NCBI GenBank assembly: GCA_037367405.1
Contig: JAZKJV010003122.1
Span: forward strand, 124,001 to 188,000
Length of the DNA stretch: 64,000 nt
Source: Ottelia alismoides
Taxonomy: Eukaryota; Streptophyta; Magnoliopsida; Alismatales; Hydrocharitaceae
Direction: 5' to 3'
Shown here: positions 45,955-58,132 of the stretch, in pieces
Layout: every line of letters begins with the position of its first letter
How positions within the stretch are numbered: position 1 is the stretch's first letter
The notes under the pieces: model-generated
Told to the model about the DNA's origin: nothing
What the model saw: only the letters and a program-made list of their open reading frames with translations
The model's database searches: none
Position numbers and translations under genes: made by a program

Positions 45955-47380
45955 GATCTAGGCACAAGTGTGCGGTATTCGTTGATTATCTAGTTTTTAC
46001 GCACAATCTAAACACAATACAAGAGTTTGTTTCACCAACTCACTCAGTGAAGGCCGTGAGAGTTCAGCTAATTATCTTGTCAGTTTTAATTGGTGAGAAT
46101 TTAAATCTTACAAGCCGTTTAAACGAGCTGTTAGGTGCCTGTATTTTCCGACCGACTGTCCCGAATTCTTACGACTAGTTGCACCTACTTTCAACCAGTA
46201 TGGGAGTAAGTAAGGACCGTAGAACGGCTACCCTTTACTTGAGGATGAAGCCTTACGTAGTGTCCTCTAAACCACCCACTCTGCTAAGGAAATCCGGACC
46301 GTTTACCGGCTGCTCGTTAGATCCTCACTGAGAAGTAGCTAATCGCTTTTGGTAGAATCGGTAGTCAGTATGAAAATCCTGGCTTTGGCTCTATCCTAGT
46401 GTGCGTCTCTCTCCTCGCTGCAAGATAAAATCAAACAATGTCGGGGTTGCTCTCCCGCAAGAATTCTTGATTTTATGGGTTCTTAAGATCGGCTATATTT
46501 AGCAGACCCAATTTTAATCATGTGATCACTGAATTATTTAAATGATTACAAATACATGTCTATCATCTAGTCCCAATTTCCTTTAGAGCTATGGGATAAA
46601 ACAAGAGGGAGAAGTTCGGGAAAAGCTGATGCACGCGATAAACTATGATGTATGCTCAGTTAGAAGACTTACAGTGAATCCTCGCAATCTCCATATGGGA
46701 TGCAATACAGAATTGAAAAATTATTCTAAATGAACGCAAGCCAATGAAAAACCGCACCTAAGGAGAAAGTTCTATTAGCAAGAAAGAATTGAGTTAAATT
46801 TTGGCTAAATTGAACGATCTATGTGCGTCTCAGTTAATGTGAAGTGTGGCTTAAGTCCTACGAGCACAATCAAAAATATAAATGCTCTGAGAGCCGTATG
46901 TGTAGGTCTATCCTAATCGCCACGCAAGTCAGGCCCCACCCTCGCCGGAGAGTGAAACAGGCCACGACACACCACAGAAAAAGTTTAGAGTCTTTTTACA
47001 CACGCGAGAGTCCAAACGGACACCGCTGTAAATTAATTAATTACAAAACTAAAATTGCAGAAATAAAAAACCTAGACTCTACGCTCTCTCACGACTCGAC
47101 TCGATCTTAAATTAATTGCGACTTTTTCGGATGTCGGTGAAGATACTTCGATTTCTTGAAAAATCGCTCCACGTACGTCGGGTATCTTGCAAGAAAAATA
47201 AGAGAGATTTGTGTAAGAGAGTGACTCAAAAATAAATCAAAAAGAAAATAAGAGAAATAAATGCAGAAAATAAGTGTAGAGAAAATAAAATGAAATTTAC
47301 AATGAAAGATTCAGGGGTCAGACTACCCGAATACGGAAAACCGAGCGAAAATTGTCAAAACACAAAACTAAGTCGTTTGC
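45955..47380 (-). other. element A leader (5' untranslated region)
   Basis: About 1.4 kb lies between PBS and gag with no frame of note. Such a long leader is common in Athila-type elements. The small plus-strand frame at 46844-47110 has no support. Confidence 0.5.
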
Positions 47381-47399
47381 CTCCCCGGCAATGGCGCCA
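47381..47399 (-). promoter_or_regulatory. element A primer-binding site (tRNA-Asp type)
   Basis: The minus strand reads TGGCGCCATTGCCGGGGAG. The first 17 bases pair with the 3' end of plant tRNA-Asp, with one mismatch. Two bases separate it from the LTR end CTCGTCA at 47402. Athila/Tat elements commonly use this primer. Confidence 0.85.
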
Positions 47400-49324
47400 T
47401 CTGACGAGTCCGAAATCTGCTTGTTAAGAAGATGTATTTATCATCGTGTGTAAAATTAATGTGTCATTTCATGCGTTATAGGCGATAATCGGAATCGGTC
47501 AAGAAATAACCACAAAATAATTTAATCAATTTTTAATCTAGTGGTTTTATGTTTGTTGTACTTGGGCAAGTCCCAAGGTCGAACACAATGAGGCAAAGGA
47601 ACATCCTAGAATTATGTCTATCAAAATTCATTCACGGTTTTCGAGGCAGTCTTTTTTTGTTATTTTTTATGCAATTAAAGATGTGAAATGCAATTTTGGC
47701 CTATTTTAGGGACTAAAAAGTAAAAATCAATCAAACGACGTCCGAAAAATATGGAACTTGTCCATGATGCAAAATATGATGAAATGAATGCAATATAATG
47801 TTTTTGGAATTTTCAGATGCAATATGAACTTTTTATAAATTTTTGAATGCAAACAAAATAGATTTTGATATATAATTTTAATAAATAATAAACCTATTTA
47901 TTTTCAGGGGATAAAATTATCTAAGATCTATTACTAGGTGATGGCTCTAAAAAAAATCCTAAACCTCGAAAGTGTGAGATTTAATACATATTAAAAATCA
48001 AATACAGAAATATGCAAAATAATTTTTACAGGGCAATTTATCATGCAAATGCAATTCTTTTTGGGCACGATGTCAAGCACAATAAACTCTAAGAAATGTG
48101 ATTTTTCGGAGATTTTTAGAGCAACGGTTAATTAATGGCAAATTTAAGAGCACTATCTGGGAAAAATCCACAATTTTCCACAGAATAGTTAAGTATTAAT
48201 TAATCATTAATCACAAAAATATCCACAATATGTCAACACGTAGAGAATTAAATGAGAAACATCATGCTATTTTCTGATAAAAAATAATGTACTGGAGATG
48301 TCTGAAAATGAAGGAGAACACAGGGGTAGAACTGCAGTAAATAAAATAAATAAAATGCAAGGGGGACTGATTTGTAATTACCAATTCTATGGGGAGTGAT
48401 TTTGCAAATTCTCCAGAAGGGCACGTGCCTGGCACGTGCTCTCGAGTCGGCGGGGTTGAGGCGCAAATACTAGGAAGTCTTGGGGGCCCCTCTGCAAATG
48501 TTCTACTGCTCACGTGACGCCTCACGTGCGAAGTCAGGCTCGGGAGGAGTCTTGGCTCGGATCTCCACGTGTTGCGCATCTGTGCCTCAGCGTGGCCCGA
48601 GGCTAGTGGCTTGGCGATCAGCTCGGGAATGATCCGGACCATTGATGACGATACAATCTAACGGCTGGGGGTCCAAAGAACGTCAACGGCTTGGATGAAG
48701 GCTGCTTGGTGATTGGACGGTTGCCTTTGGCCGACACACGGTCAGAGGTCGTCGGAGGTGAGGCAGAGCAGCGGGGCTGACGTTGGTGGCTTTGGTGGTG
48801 TTGTCGATGAAGGTCAAAGCTTCTAGCAAAGATGCGGCTGCTGGAGCTTGTGAAGGTGGTGGCTGTTGTCGAAGCGTGGCCGGTGAAGTTAGTCGGAGCA
48901 ACGGCACTATGCGGAGTTGCCCGCACCTGGAGGAGATGGGCTTCTGTGCGGAGGACGACGAAGCGGAGCAGGCAGTGGTCGTCGATGATGATGACGGTGT
49001 AGTTGGTGATGAAGGTGATGACCGTGCTGAGTTGGGCTCAACGGCGAGATGGGGTCGATGAAGGGGATAATGATCAAGAGAGAGAGATCGGAGATGGAGG
49101 GCTTAACAGCGGAAGAAGGGAGTTGAAGCGGAGGAGGAGATACCTGGGGGAGAGGGGGGCTCGACGACGACCGTCGGAGCGGAGCAGCGGCTGAGGAAGC
49201 GAGGCTGCAACGAGGTTATGGAACCTCGGATCACGCCGTAGAAGAGCTTCGCCGGTTGTCACGACCAGAGGGTGTCCCTGGAGGTAGAACGGCAGATGGG
49301 TGTATGCGTGGATCGGCGGGGTCC

Positions 49325-49332
49325 ATTTATAG
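49325..49332 (-). promoter_or_regulatory. element A LTR TATA box
   Basis: The minus strand reads CGACCTATAAATGGACC. The position and neighbouring 'ctcgacc' agree with the element B LTR TATA (53778-53786). Confidence 0.55.
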
Positions 49333-49616
49333 GTCGAGGGTTGCCTCCGGCGATGGAAGGTTGTTGCGAAATGAGCGGAGGAGGTTGGTCGTGCGAGATA
49401 AGCAGAAGAGGTTGGCCGTTGCGAGATCGGAGGCGATGGTTGCGAGGTCAACGGTGGCGTAATCGAGGAGTCGTTGGGAGGTTGAAGGCGATGGACCTGA
49501 GTCCTCTGATCGACCCGTGATCGGACAGCTTGAAAGGAGACGCGTAGCAGCAGGAGGCAGGGCGCGAGGCACGTGCGACGCACGTGCGGTTATTTTATTA
49601 TTATTATTATTATTTT

Positions 49617-49858
49617 GGGATTTTTACCCGACATACCCTATAAACTTTGCCAATTACCTCTACGACCTTTTGCACAACGTAATTATCCCATAGACCTTGC
49701 AAATTACCCCAAGAACCCTCATAAACTTCAAATAGATTAATCGGAGGGTTCATGGGGTAAGAGTTGGTAGGTTTACAAGGCTGAGGGGAGAATTAGATTA
49801 TTTGAAAGGTCGTAGAGGTAATTGGCAAAGTTTATAGGGCCTGCCGGGTAAAAATCCC
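49617..49858. mobile_element. Mutator-type MITE, 242 bp, copy 2
   Basis: It starts GGGATTTTTACCCG and ends CGGGTAAAAATCCC. The terminal inverted repeat arms extend about 40 bp ('ccctataaactttgccaatt' in the left arm; its reverse complement in the right). It has exactly the same length as copy 1 at 34690 and is similar throughout. The flanks (TATTATTTT and TTTTATATT) are AT-rich and do not give a clean 9-bp duplication. It sits about 290 bp upstream of the LTR TATA in element sense. Confidence 0.8.
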
Positions 49859-50652
49859 TTTTATATTTTCTTATTTTTAATTTCTGTTTTAATATATAAT
49901 AATTGTATATATATGTAATTATATGTAATAATATATATAATATAGGGTATATCTGTAATATGTATATAATAAATATAAAAATTAGTAAATACAAATAAAA
50001 ACAGTCCTTTTTATTTTTTAAGGGTTTAAAATATATTTATAACATTTTTAATATGTATATATAACTCTATATGTATATATGTACTATATAGGGTTCTATT
50101 TATAAATATAGCTACATATAATAAAAAAATATAAATAAAATATTTTTGTGTTTTTATATTTTCTTATATTTTTGTTAATTTTTAGTGATTTTTTTGCTAA
50201 TTTTTATGTATTTTCAAAATGCAAATATCCCAAATCAGGAATAAATAAATAGGCTGAATTTTTTTTAGAATTAAAAATATAAAATGGGTTCAAAATTTCT
50301 CAAAACTCTTTTTAGTATGTAGTAATATATATATAAATATAAAATAGAGAACTATTTTTTTGGAATTTTTTCGGACAAAAAGGAAGTGGTCATAAGTCTT
50401 TTTCTTAATAATAGAATAGAGAAACTTTGTATTTGTATGCACATTTAAATGGTGTTTAATGTATTTTGTTTACGTACAATATTGTGTGCTTCCATTGAAT
50501 TTTTATCTGTTTGGTTTAAGTAAATAGTGTTGATGGTTCATTTCTTATTAATTAACTTCGATGTAGAAAATGTAATATATATAGAGGTTGTTCATATATT
50601 GGATAATTAGTCCCTATCTCAAGTATGATTTTTGATTATATTTAAATACATG

Positions 50653-51017
50653 CAGTGGTTTAGAGTAGGTAGTGCAGGTTCGATGGGATTTTAACCCCCA
50701 ACGAACCTGTAAATTTTTTACAGTTCTGTTGTAGACGAGCACAAGTGCTCTCCACAAGCGCTCTCCAAATGCATACTTCAATATAAATCAAGGCGGGTTG
50801 GGTGAGCACACCGGCGAGGATGTCGTGCTCGCCTAGTATAGGTTGCAACGAGTAAGTGTACACATGTTTTCACACATTTGAGATTGTGTCTAGCCTCATT
50901 GCGTGCACAAAATGAGCGATCACATGTGCTCGCCCACGGCTCAGGTGAGTACTTTACGAGTACATCGCGAGCACAGAGCATGGAAAATGTGCTTGCTAAT
51001 ACTGCATTTTTTGCAGT
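50653..51017 (-). mobile_element. CACTA-like fragment (one terminus)
   Basis: From 51017 leftward the minus strand reads CACTGCAAAAAATGCAGTATTAGC, resembling CACTA-transposon ends. It is followed by many short 'GAGCAC/GCTCGC' motifs in both orientations, like subterminal transposase-binding repeats. A 12/13-bp hairpin ('caggttcgatggg' with 'cccaacgaacctg') lies at 50676-50711. The other terminus is not identified. No transposase. Confidence 0.35.
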
Positions 51018-51158
51018 GGGAGGACCTCTCTTAATGATGGATCGAAAACACAGAGAGGGCAACAATTCCACCCCTACCAACTTATCATGTATATGTCTAC
51101 CATGTCCACTCATAGAGGATCCCTGATAACACGATATCCTACGAGGGTCAAAATATAT

Positions 51159-54100
51159 TGTCGCTGAGGCGACCGCTCACAGAACACTAGTTAATCAGCA
51201 ATTAACCCACAATAAAAGAATAAACCAATTGAGTCCCAAAAGTGTGAATTAACATTTATTACTCTACCACAAGATGCACAGTGAATAAGTATGTAGAGGT
51301 CGAACCACAGAGAGCAATGCAAAAATGAAGTAGCCAATGATGTTCATGTACAACAGAGTCATTCTTGTATGAATTCTATTTTTGTGGGTTTTCTCTTTTT
51401 TTTATGAAATTTTTTTATATTGTTTAATATTATATAATTATATATATATATATATGTGTGTGTAGAATATAGATATATAAAGATATATACCCATAAAGGG
51501 GTATGTATAGAGCATATAATACATATATAAGTAGATAAGATGTATATATATCTCCTTTTTTTTAATTTTATATTTTGATTTTTTTTATTTTTAATTTTCA
51601 GATTTTTATACATAAATATATATATATATATACATATTTTTTTAATTTTCTATATTGGAATATATAAGCTATGTAATAAAAGAGAAGATAGAGTATTTAT
51701 AAAAATACGTAAAAATAGTCAAAAATTCAGAAATAAAATCTTTTTAGTGTTTTTTTGGATTTTTTTACTGTTTTTGTGATTTTTGGGTATTTTTCAAAAT
51801 GTTTTTGGTATTTTTGAATAGCAAAATAAGGGAAAATAGGGAGTTAGCTACTGGTCGGGGGTAAAATGGGAATTACAAATATAAAACAACCACAAAATTT
51901 TTCCCAACTATTTTTAAAATAAAGAGGATAAAATATAGGACCTACAGGAGTTGAGTTTGTATTTTTGAGAGTTTTCTATAATTTTTTAGAAGTTTTTGAG
52001 TATTTTCGAATTTTTAAGGTTTTTCTTTTGAGATTTTTAGTGATTTTTGGATTGACACTAAAATATGATAAAATAGACCACAGGTAATCTTTTTGGAATT
52101 TTTTGAGGTGGTTTACTATTTTTTTGGTATTTTCTAAGCTAGACAGTAGACAAAATGCATGTTTTTGATTTTTAATAAATGCAAAAATGCAACAAAAATG
52201 AAAACTAAAAATATGGCGTGCAAGAGCAAGCTAACAGGAGCTTATATTGATTTTTGTAGAATTTTTCAAGTTGATATGATGCATGAAATAAATAGACAAA
52301 GCATACAAAAATATATGGCCTGGCAGGGGCATTTGTGCAAATAAAAATAAAGACAGGGGCTGTAGTGCAAAAACACCAAAACTATTACACTTGGTCTGCA
52401 ATTTTAAGGGTTAAAATGAAATACAAAACCCGCCAGGGACCCCCGCGCAAAATGACCATCGCGTGGGACTACACGTGATCTGCACCCACATGGACCAAAT
52501 AGTAATTTCAGAAAAGTTTGAGGTCCTGGTTGCAATTTTCATAAAAATAATATACTTTCAATTTTATTTTATGGACTAAATAGAAATATACAAACGTACA
52601 TGGGGTCATGTGCAATTTAACCACCTCACGTGGGACGACACGTGAGGTGACGTGGACCGGACCTAAGAGTAATATCAGAAATGAATAGGGGGTCCATGCA
52701 AAATTTACACAATAAAATGAACTTCGACTTTTATTTATAGGGCTAAATAATAAATACAAAAAGGCTGGGGTGAAGATCGGTAAATTACCCCTAAGTGCGC
52801 GCTGATGGACGGCGTGGATCAGTTCACTTGGATACGCGTCGCGCATCCAACGGCCGGTACCGCTTTGCCGATGAAGGGCTGAGATTAGATCAGCCGAGTT
52901 GATCTGATGGTCGGTGTAGGGCTTCATCGGACGGCTCTGGTGTGATTTGGGGGCGCCACCCTGATCGGACGGCGACGGAGCCTCCTGGAAGAACAGGGAA
53001 GAAGCTCGCCCGAGGCGAGCTTCGATCTTGAAGCTTGGGCTCCTCCAGGCTTCTCCCTCGTGTCTGAGGTGTTCAGATGGTAGCTGGAAGCGTCCCGCGT
53101 CTGCTCGTGGTCTTGGCGTGGCTCCTGGAGCTCCAAGGAGCTCAGGCGAGGTCGATGAAGGTCGGGACCTCCAGGAGCCTCTTCCTGGTTCGAATCGAGT
53201 CCAAAAGGGCTCCTTGCATCGTTTGACCTGCATAGGAAGAACCGGGGGAACGAGGGTTATCTCCTCGACCCCGGGTTTTGAAGCTCTGGCGCAAAATGAG
53301 GTGAGGCGGAGGAGCTCCGACGATAGGCGAAGGTGGAGCTCCGATTCGCAAGGACTGGGGGTCCTTGGTTGAACAAGAATGATCGGGAGATGGAGCATAC
53401 GATGGGGAATGAGGTGAGGTGAAAATGGCAGTCGGAAACGGTCGAGATCACAGTGAAGAAGTCACCGGAGCGGAGCTCCGGCGAACTTCGATTTGTCGAT
53501 TTCACGCTATACTAATTAACTAAAAACTACACTAAGCACGGGAATGAAAAGCTGGAATCGAAATCTACCTAAAATGCAAGAAAGGACAGCTCTTATACCT
53601 GCGGACCACCAGGGAGTAGGATGGACGCTGGAGCTCCGCCGCGTCAAAACTTATCCCTCCTCCGGCCGATTCAAGTCGCTGAGATGCTCCCCCTGTCACG
53701 AGGAACCTCCCAGGATCAAATTCGAGGCTTTTGGTTGGATGAAAGTGGCCAAATTTGAGGAGGAGGTCGAGGGCTCTTATTTATAGACAGACTGGCCGCC
53801 CTTCTTGGCCCGCGTATTCCAGCGAGTACAATGATCGTTTTCTTGATCCAACAAGCATGCCTGATAGATGGATGATCCCTCTACAGATCTCGTGAAGGCG
53901 GCGAGCGAGAACAAGGGACGAGACGCCCGGGAAAAAATGGCGCAAGTCAAGGGTTCAGCAAGGTTCAGAAGCGCCAGGTCCTGATGGGACAGTTGACCAG
54001 AGGTCAACAAAGGCTGGCACCCCATTGGTCCACATCAGCCGCTAACGGACAAAATAGGGAATTTTATTCAAAAATGAATTATTTAGCATAGTAAATGATT

Positions 54101-55368
54101 TTATTATTTTTTCTAATAAAATAAAAAATGTGTATTAATTCATGTAGTATTTATTTATGATTTTTATTTAATTTTTTGATGTATTTTATTATGGTTTTAT
54201 TTTAATAATGTGTTTATGCATGTATTTAAATGTATTTTGTATATATTTATTTTTATTTTGTTTATTTTATTTTATTATTTTATTTTCTTATTTTCTAAAT
54301 TCATAATTTATTTTTGTGAATGTGAGGGTATTTTTATTTCACTTTTATGGGTTGATTTACATATTTAAATAAATAGGTAGATGTATATGTAGGTATACTT
54401 ATAGGTATTTTACCTATATATTATGTATACTTTATTTATTTAATGTATTTTATTGGTTTTTATTTTGTATTTGTATTTTTAATAAGTTATATGTAATATT
54501 TACATGATTGTAAAAATATAGATGAATAATGAAATCCCTTTTTATTTTATATACATATAGATAGCATAGGTATTTTGTCTATGTATCTTATAGACTTATT
54601 TTATTTTACAAATTCTTTTTGGTTTTATTTTAATTTCCATATATACATGTATTGTATACATTATTTACAAAATTCTAAAAATATAATTTTGTAAAAATAA
54701 TGAACAAGGAATAAATTGAATATTTTAATCAGGCAAATTGCACAATGGGGGTCAAAAACCTAACTTTCACAGATAAATTCCAAAAATTATGAAACCAATT
54801 TTATTAGATAGTTCTTGGAATGCTATATACAATTAAAGGTGAGTTTGGTGGATTTTGAGTTTTTATTTGCAAGATATGGGTCTGTGAAGTTGAGATTCTG
54901 GCTTTTTATTCTGTGTATAAAATGTACACTGAGTATTATTTTTACACAAACTTAATTTTGTATTTTTATTTTCATTATTATCTACAACTTTCATGTACAA
55001 AGTTTCTTTATTTGATGAATGAATAATTATACACAAAATGGGTGTCAAAAATGCCTAAATAAATGAATAAATAAATGAGGTCTTTATTGTACTCTTGGCC
55101 CTTATCTCCCCCTACTTTATTCCTTGTCGACCAATTCCATGCTGGTCTTGGTCTCGGGGTTTGGGTCATAAAATATTTGCAATATTTTATTCCTTTTTCT
55201 TTTCTTCTCTTTATTCTATAATTTTGGCATCAAAAACCTTATTCTATGTACAATAAATACAATAAATAATGAATGCTATTATGTACAAATTGATGCTATT
55301 TACATGCATTTGCTGGGGTTTTTAAGGCCAAAATGATAGAATAAAGGTGATGAAATGTAGATTCATCA
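51159..55368 (-). repeat. element B 3' LTR, 4,210 bp
   Basis: In element sense the LTR starts TGATGAATCTACATTTCATCA (55368), directly after the PPT, and ends GCGGTCGCCTCAGCGACA (51159). Landmarks are 'aataaagtagggggagataaggg' near 55105, the TATA at 53778-53786, a GC-rich leader 52780-53760, long AT-rich U5-like sequence, and the 'tgtggttcgacctctacatac' end block. At 4.2 kb it is very long for an LTR. The AT-rich stretch 54060-55080 and 51360-52400 contain nothing else I recognise. Short frames at 52508-53786 are not genes. Confidence 0.75.
53778..53786 (-). promoter_or_regulatory. element B LTR TATA box
   Basis: The minus strand reads GTCTATAAATAAGAG, at the junction between AT-rich U3 and the GC-rich leader. 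Confidence 0.55.
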
Positions 55369-55380
55369 CCCCCTATACTT
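55369..55380 (-). promoter_or_regulatory. element B polypurine tract
   Basis: Sense AAGTATAGGGGG is directly followed by the LTR start TGATGAATC. It is identical in core to the element A PPT (37867) and to the hairpin arms at 57693-58051. Confidence 0.8.
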
Positions 55381-57692
55381 GCCTTTGCTAGTCCCTAGCA
55401 AATACTTATGCAATAAATACAAAAAGAATAAAGAAAAGAAAAAGAGAATTAAAGAAGGATAGAGTGAATAGGGGTGCTTTCAGTGCAATGTATGTCTTTA
55501 TAAAATCTGAATTTAGAGCTCCTGTCAGACCTTGGGTGTAGATGTGTGTGGAACCTAGTCGGGAACCAGTTTTAAAATACAACAGCCTTCGAGAGTCACA
55601 GAACTCGGTTCAACCCACCTCAATAGCCTGGTCAGAACTGGTCTACATCATACGCAAACCCTTATAACTATGAAGCTGACTTGTACAATGTAAGTGATAG
55701 TGGCTCTCCTCAACTGAAATGACAAAGGAACTGACTTCTCCATAATGACAACCCAATGATTCCCCAATCACACAGCTCTTTCCTCAAGGAGCAGGGTATT
55801 CCCTTCTAAGTTCAAGTGGCAACCAGCTCAAGAGGAGGGGGTGAAGAGAAGAATGGACGGTAGCCAGTGTAGCTACCTATCCTAGGATGCAAGACCAGTG
55901 TAGTCAAGTAATCCAGCTGCAGGCTCACATGTTTGACTTTGGAACTCAAGCTTGCTTATTGGCTTTACAACATATGTACATACTTTGCAGGCATTTTATT
56001 TTTGTACAGGTCTGACCATTTTTTTTTCGACATACTATTCACAGCAGCATTTTCATAAGGAGTTTTTCCTCTTGAGCCAGTAGACTATCCCTCTTTTGAA
56101 GCTTTATTGCAACTCACAATCTCCTGTCGTTAGACCTCATGGCTATTGAACCAGGTTGGGGTGCACTTCCCTCCCTAGACGAGGACGGATGTTTCCACCC
56201 ATGTGCGTCTCAGACTGGCAAATCCAACCCCCTCACCACTCCAACTGAGTTGAGCCAAGTGAAAGGTGCAAGTGTCCAAGTTAGGTCACGGTCGGTAAGA
56301 GTCATGCGTGCGTCTCGAAAAGTTCTAGTTAGTCAGTTGAGGTGACTTGAACCCAACCCTGATTTCTCAAAGAATTAAGTATGCATAGACCTGAAGTACC
56401 TTAAACCTAGTTCCCATAAGGTTCCAGTGCGGTTAAGTGCGGTAAGGTCTAACCAAGCTCCAATTTGAGACTTTATTGGACTGATTCAATCATCAAGCTC
56501 ACTCAAAAAGAATATGAATGGTATGCTCATGCTATGCACAATGAATGATGCAATTTTTCACAAGGAATTTACAGGAATCAAAGAATCTTTTTACAAAAAT
56601 AAATTTTTTGCAAATAAAAAGCTTGACACATACAAAAAGTACTTACAATTATTTACACAGGTGTGCCGCCTTATTTACAAAATGTATGGATTTATAAAGA
56701 CTTTACAGGTTTTAACGAAGTAATTTATTTAGGTTGTACAGAAAGAATTTTATGCATTTTATTTATGAATTACAGGTATCTGTCATGATGCTTTTATTCC
56801 TCAGGTCTAGTTTGAAAATAATTTTGCAAACTATAGTACACGATAATTTTTGCAATCATTTACACACATTTGAAAACTATTTTTGCAAAGATTTTTTACA
56901 TTATATATATATATATATATTCCACAATAGTTTTGACAAACATTTTCAAAACATTTGCACATAGGTTTTTCAAATCCTTTATTCCACACAAAGAAAAAGT
57001 TTTTTCAATCCAAACAATTTTACACAGGTTGAAAACATTTTACAGCAAATTTTTCAAACGGTTCACACTATTTTTCAAATCATACTATATAGGTATTTAA
57101 CCTGATTTATTAATCAATATATACAAAAGAAGAAAAACTGTATTTGATGTACAACATGGTTTTGGCTCTTATAAGCTTTATTTGGTATTATTGCTTATTT
57201 TTGTAAGAGAGATTTTCGTGCAGACTCCTCAGACTTATTCGAGAATCATTTTCAAAAGATTTTTGAAGACTATTGTCCAAACTAATTTGACAAACATGTT
57301 CACGCATTTGAAAATGGTTTTACAAAGGTTTTTCACACAGGATAGATAGATTTTTCAAAGCAATTTGACACCCAAATTTTTCAATCATTTGCACACAAAT
57401 TTTCACACATTTTTATTTCACTCAAAGAGAATAAATTTTACACACAAAACTGATTTTTCAAAGGTTGAATACTTGTACACACTATTTTCAAGCAATTTTC
57501 AAAAGATTTTCCAAGGAGAATATTTTGCACAAAATGCTTTTCCTGACTTATTAATCAGTAGAAGTACAAAGAGTCTGAGGAGCTCACAATCATCTTTTAT
57601 TATTATAGAGTTACTTATTACTTTTTATATTGAGTTGATATTTTATTTTTCAGTATGAGTTATGGCTTATAGTATATACATGGTATATACGA
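55381..57692 (-). other. element B non-coding 3' region
   Basis: No protein-like frame is present. It shares short blocks with the same region of element A (near 55573 and 56096). 56500-57640 is rich in 'ttttcaaa/tttgaaaa' and 'tttacaca' motifs repeated many times. A (TA)n run lies at 56903-56920. Confidence 0.5.
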
Positions 57693-58051
57693 CCCCCCTA
57701 TACTTAGCTAGAGCTATGTCCTCATAGGTCGAAGAGAAAAGAGAAGACATAACTCGTACTGAGTATAGACAGATCTAAAGAATATATGTGAATGAATGAA
57801 TGAATGAGAAGTTGACCGTCCCCCCTATACTTAGGATCAAATAATCCTAAGTATAGCAGACTGTACACAAAGTAAGGAGGGTCAAGGGTGGGAATACACA
57901 GATCGTACTCAGATTGTCTCCCCCTATACTTAGGGTAAGATACTCCTAAGTATAGACAAGAAGAGGAGACAATGGAGAGGATCGAAATGAAATGAAAAAC
58001 TCGGGGTGCACATCCCCCCTATACTTAGGACAAAGTACGTCCTAAGTATGG
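57693..58051 (-). repeat. element B: array of four PPT-like hairpins
   Basis: Units at 57693-57768 (long loop), 57825-57856 (13-bp arms, 6-nt loop), 57924-57955 (11-bp arms, 10-nt loop) and 58019-58051 (13-bp arms, one mismatch). Each has C4-6 before CTATACTTAG on the plus strand. Start spacing is about 127, 99 and 95 bp, nearly the same as in element A. The inner stem sequences differ between units and between elements, but pairing is kept. Confidence 0.85.
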
Positions 58052-58132
58052 AAAACTGTCTACAAGGGCGGCACCTTTTAGATACAAAAAGAAGATAGAA
58101 AAGGAAATAAAGAAAAGAAGAAAAGAAGAAAA

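Larger units (their letters stand above)
37813..50640 (-). mobile_element. element A: Athila-like Ty3/gypsy retrotransposon, defective
   Basis: On the minus strand the order is 5' LTR (about 50640-47402), tRNA-Asp-type PBS (47399-47381), leader, gag (45954-43909), protease, RT, RNase H and integrase (to 39596). A hairpin/PPT array (39566-39207), a long non-coding 3' region, the PPT (37867) and 54 bp of 3' LTR follow. The gag-protease-RT style and Asp PBS fit the Athila/Tat branch. Many stops are C-to-T type. The env-like frame that some Athila elements have after pol is not present. Confidence 0.8.
47402..50640 (-). repeat. element A 5' LTR (outer end not found)
   Basis: The inner end (CA at 47402) is fixed by the PBS. 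Landmarks match the other long LTRs: a 'tgtgttcgacc' block near 47580, a GC-rich block 48400-49590, a TATA box at 49325-49332 and an AT-rich U3 49860-50640. The expected TGATGAAT outer end is not present. Element B's LTR begins at 51159, and a CACTA-like piece lies between, so the U3 is interrupted. Open frames at 48600-49580 reflect GC-rich composition only. A MITE is inserted at 49617. Confidence 0.6.

Noticed and set aside
48262..49583. Overlapping long open frames on both strands in the element A LTR
   Set aside because: They arise from GC-rich composition of the LTR leader, have no recognisable domain, and occur in several frames at once.
52508..53786. A 296-codon frame and others in the element B LTR
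   Set aside because: They lie in the GC-rich LTR leader next to the TATA box; the sequence is low-complexity-like with no family signature.
56903..56920. Simple (TA)n run and repeated 'ttttcaaa' motifs as a possible CRISPR-like or satellite array
   Set aside because: There are no regular repeat and spacer units; low-complexity AT-rich sequence in a plant retroelement.
55381..57692. An env-like third gene between pol and LTR of element B
   Set aside because: No frame longer than about 100 codons and no signal peptide or membrane pattern beyond AT-rich noise; the same region in element A is also non-coding.
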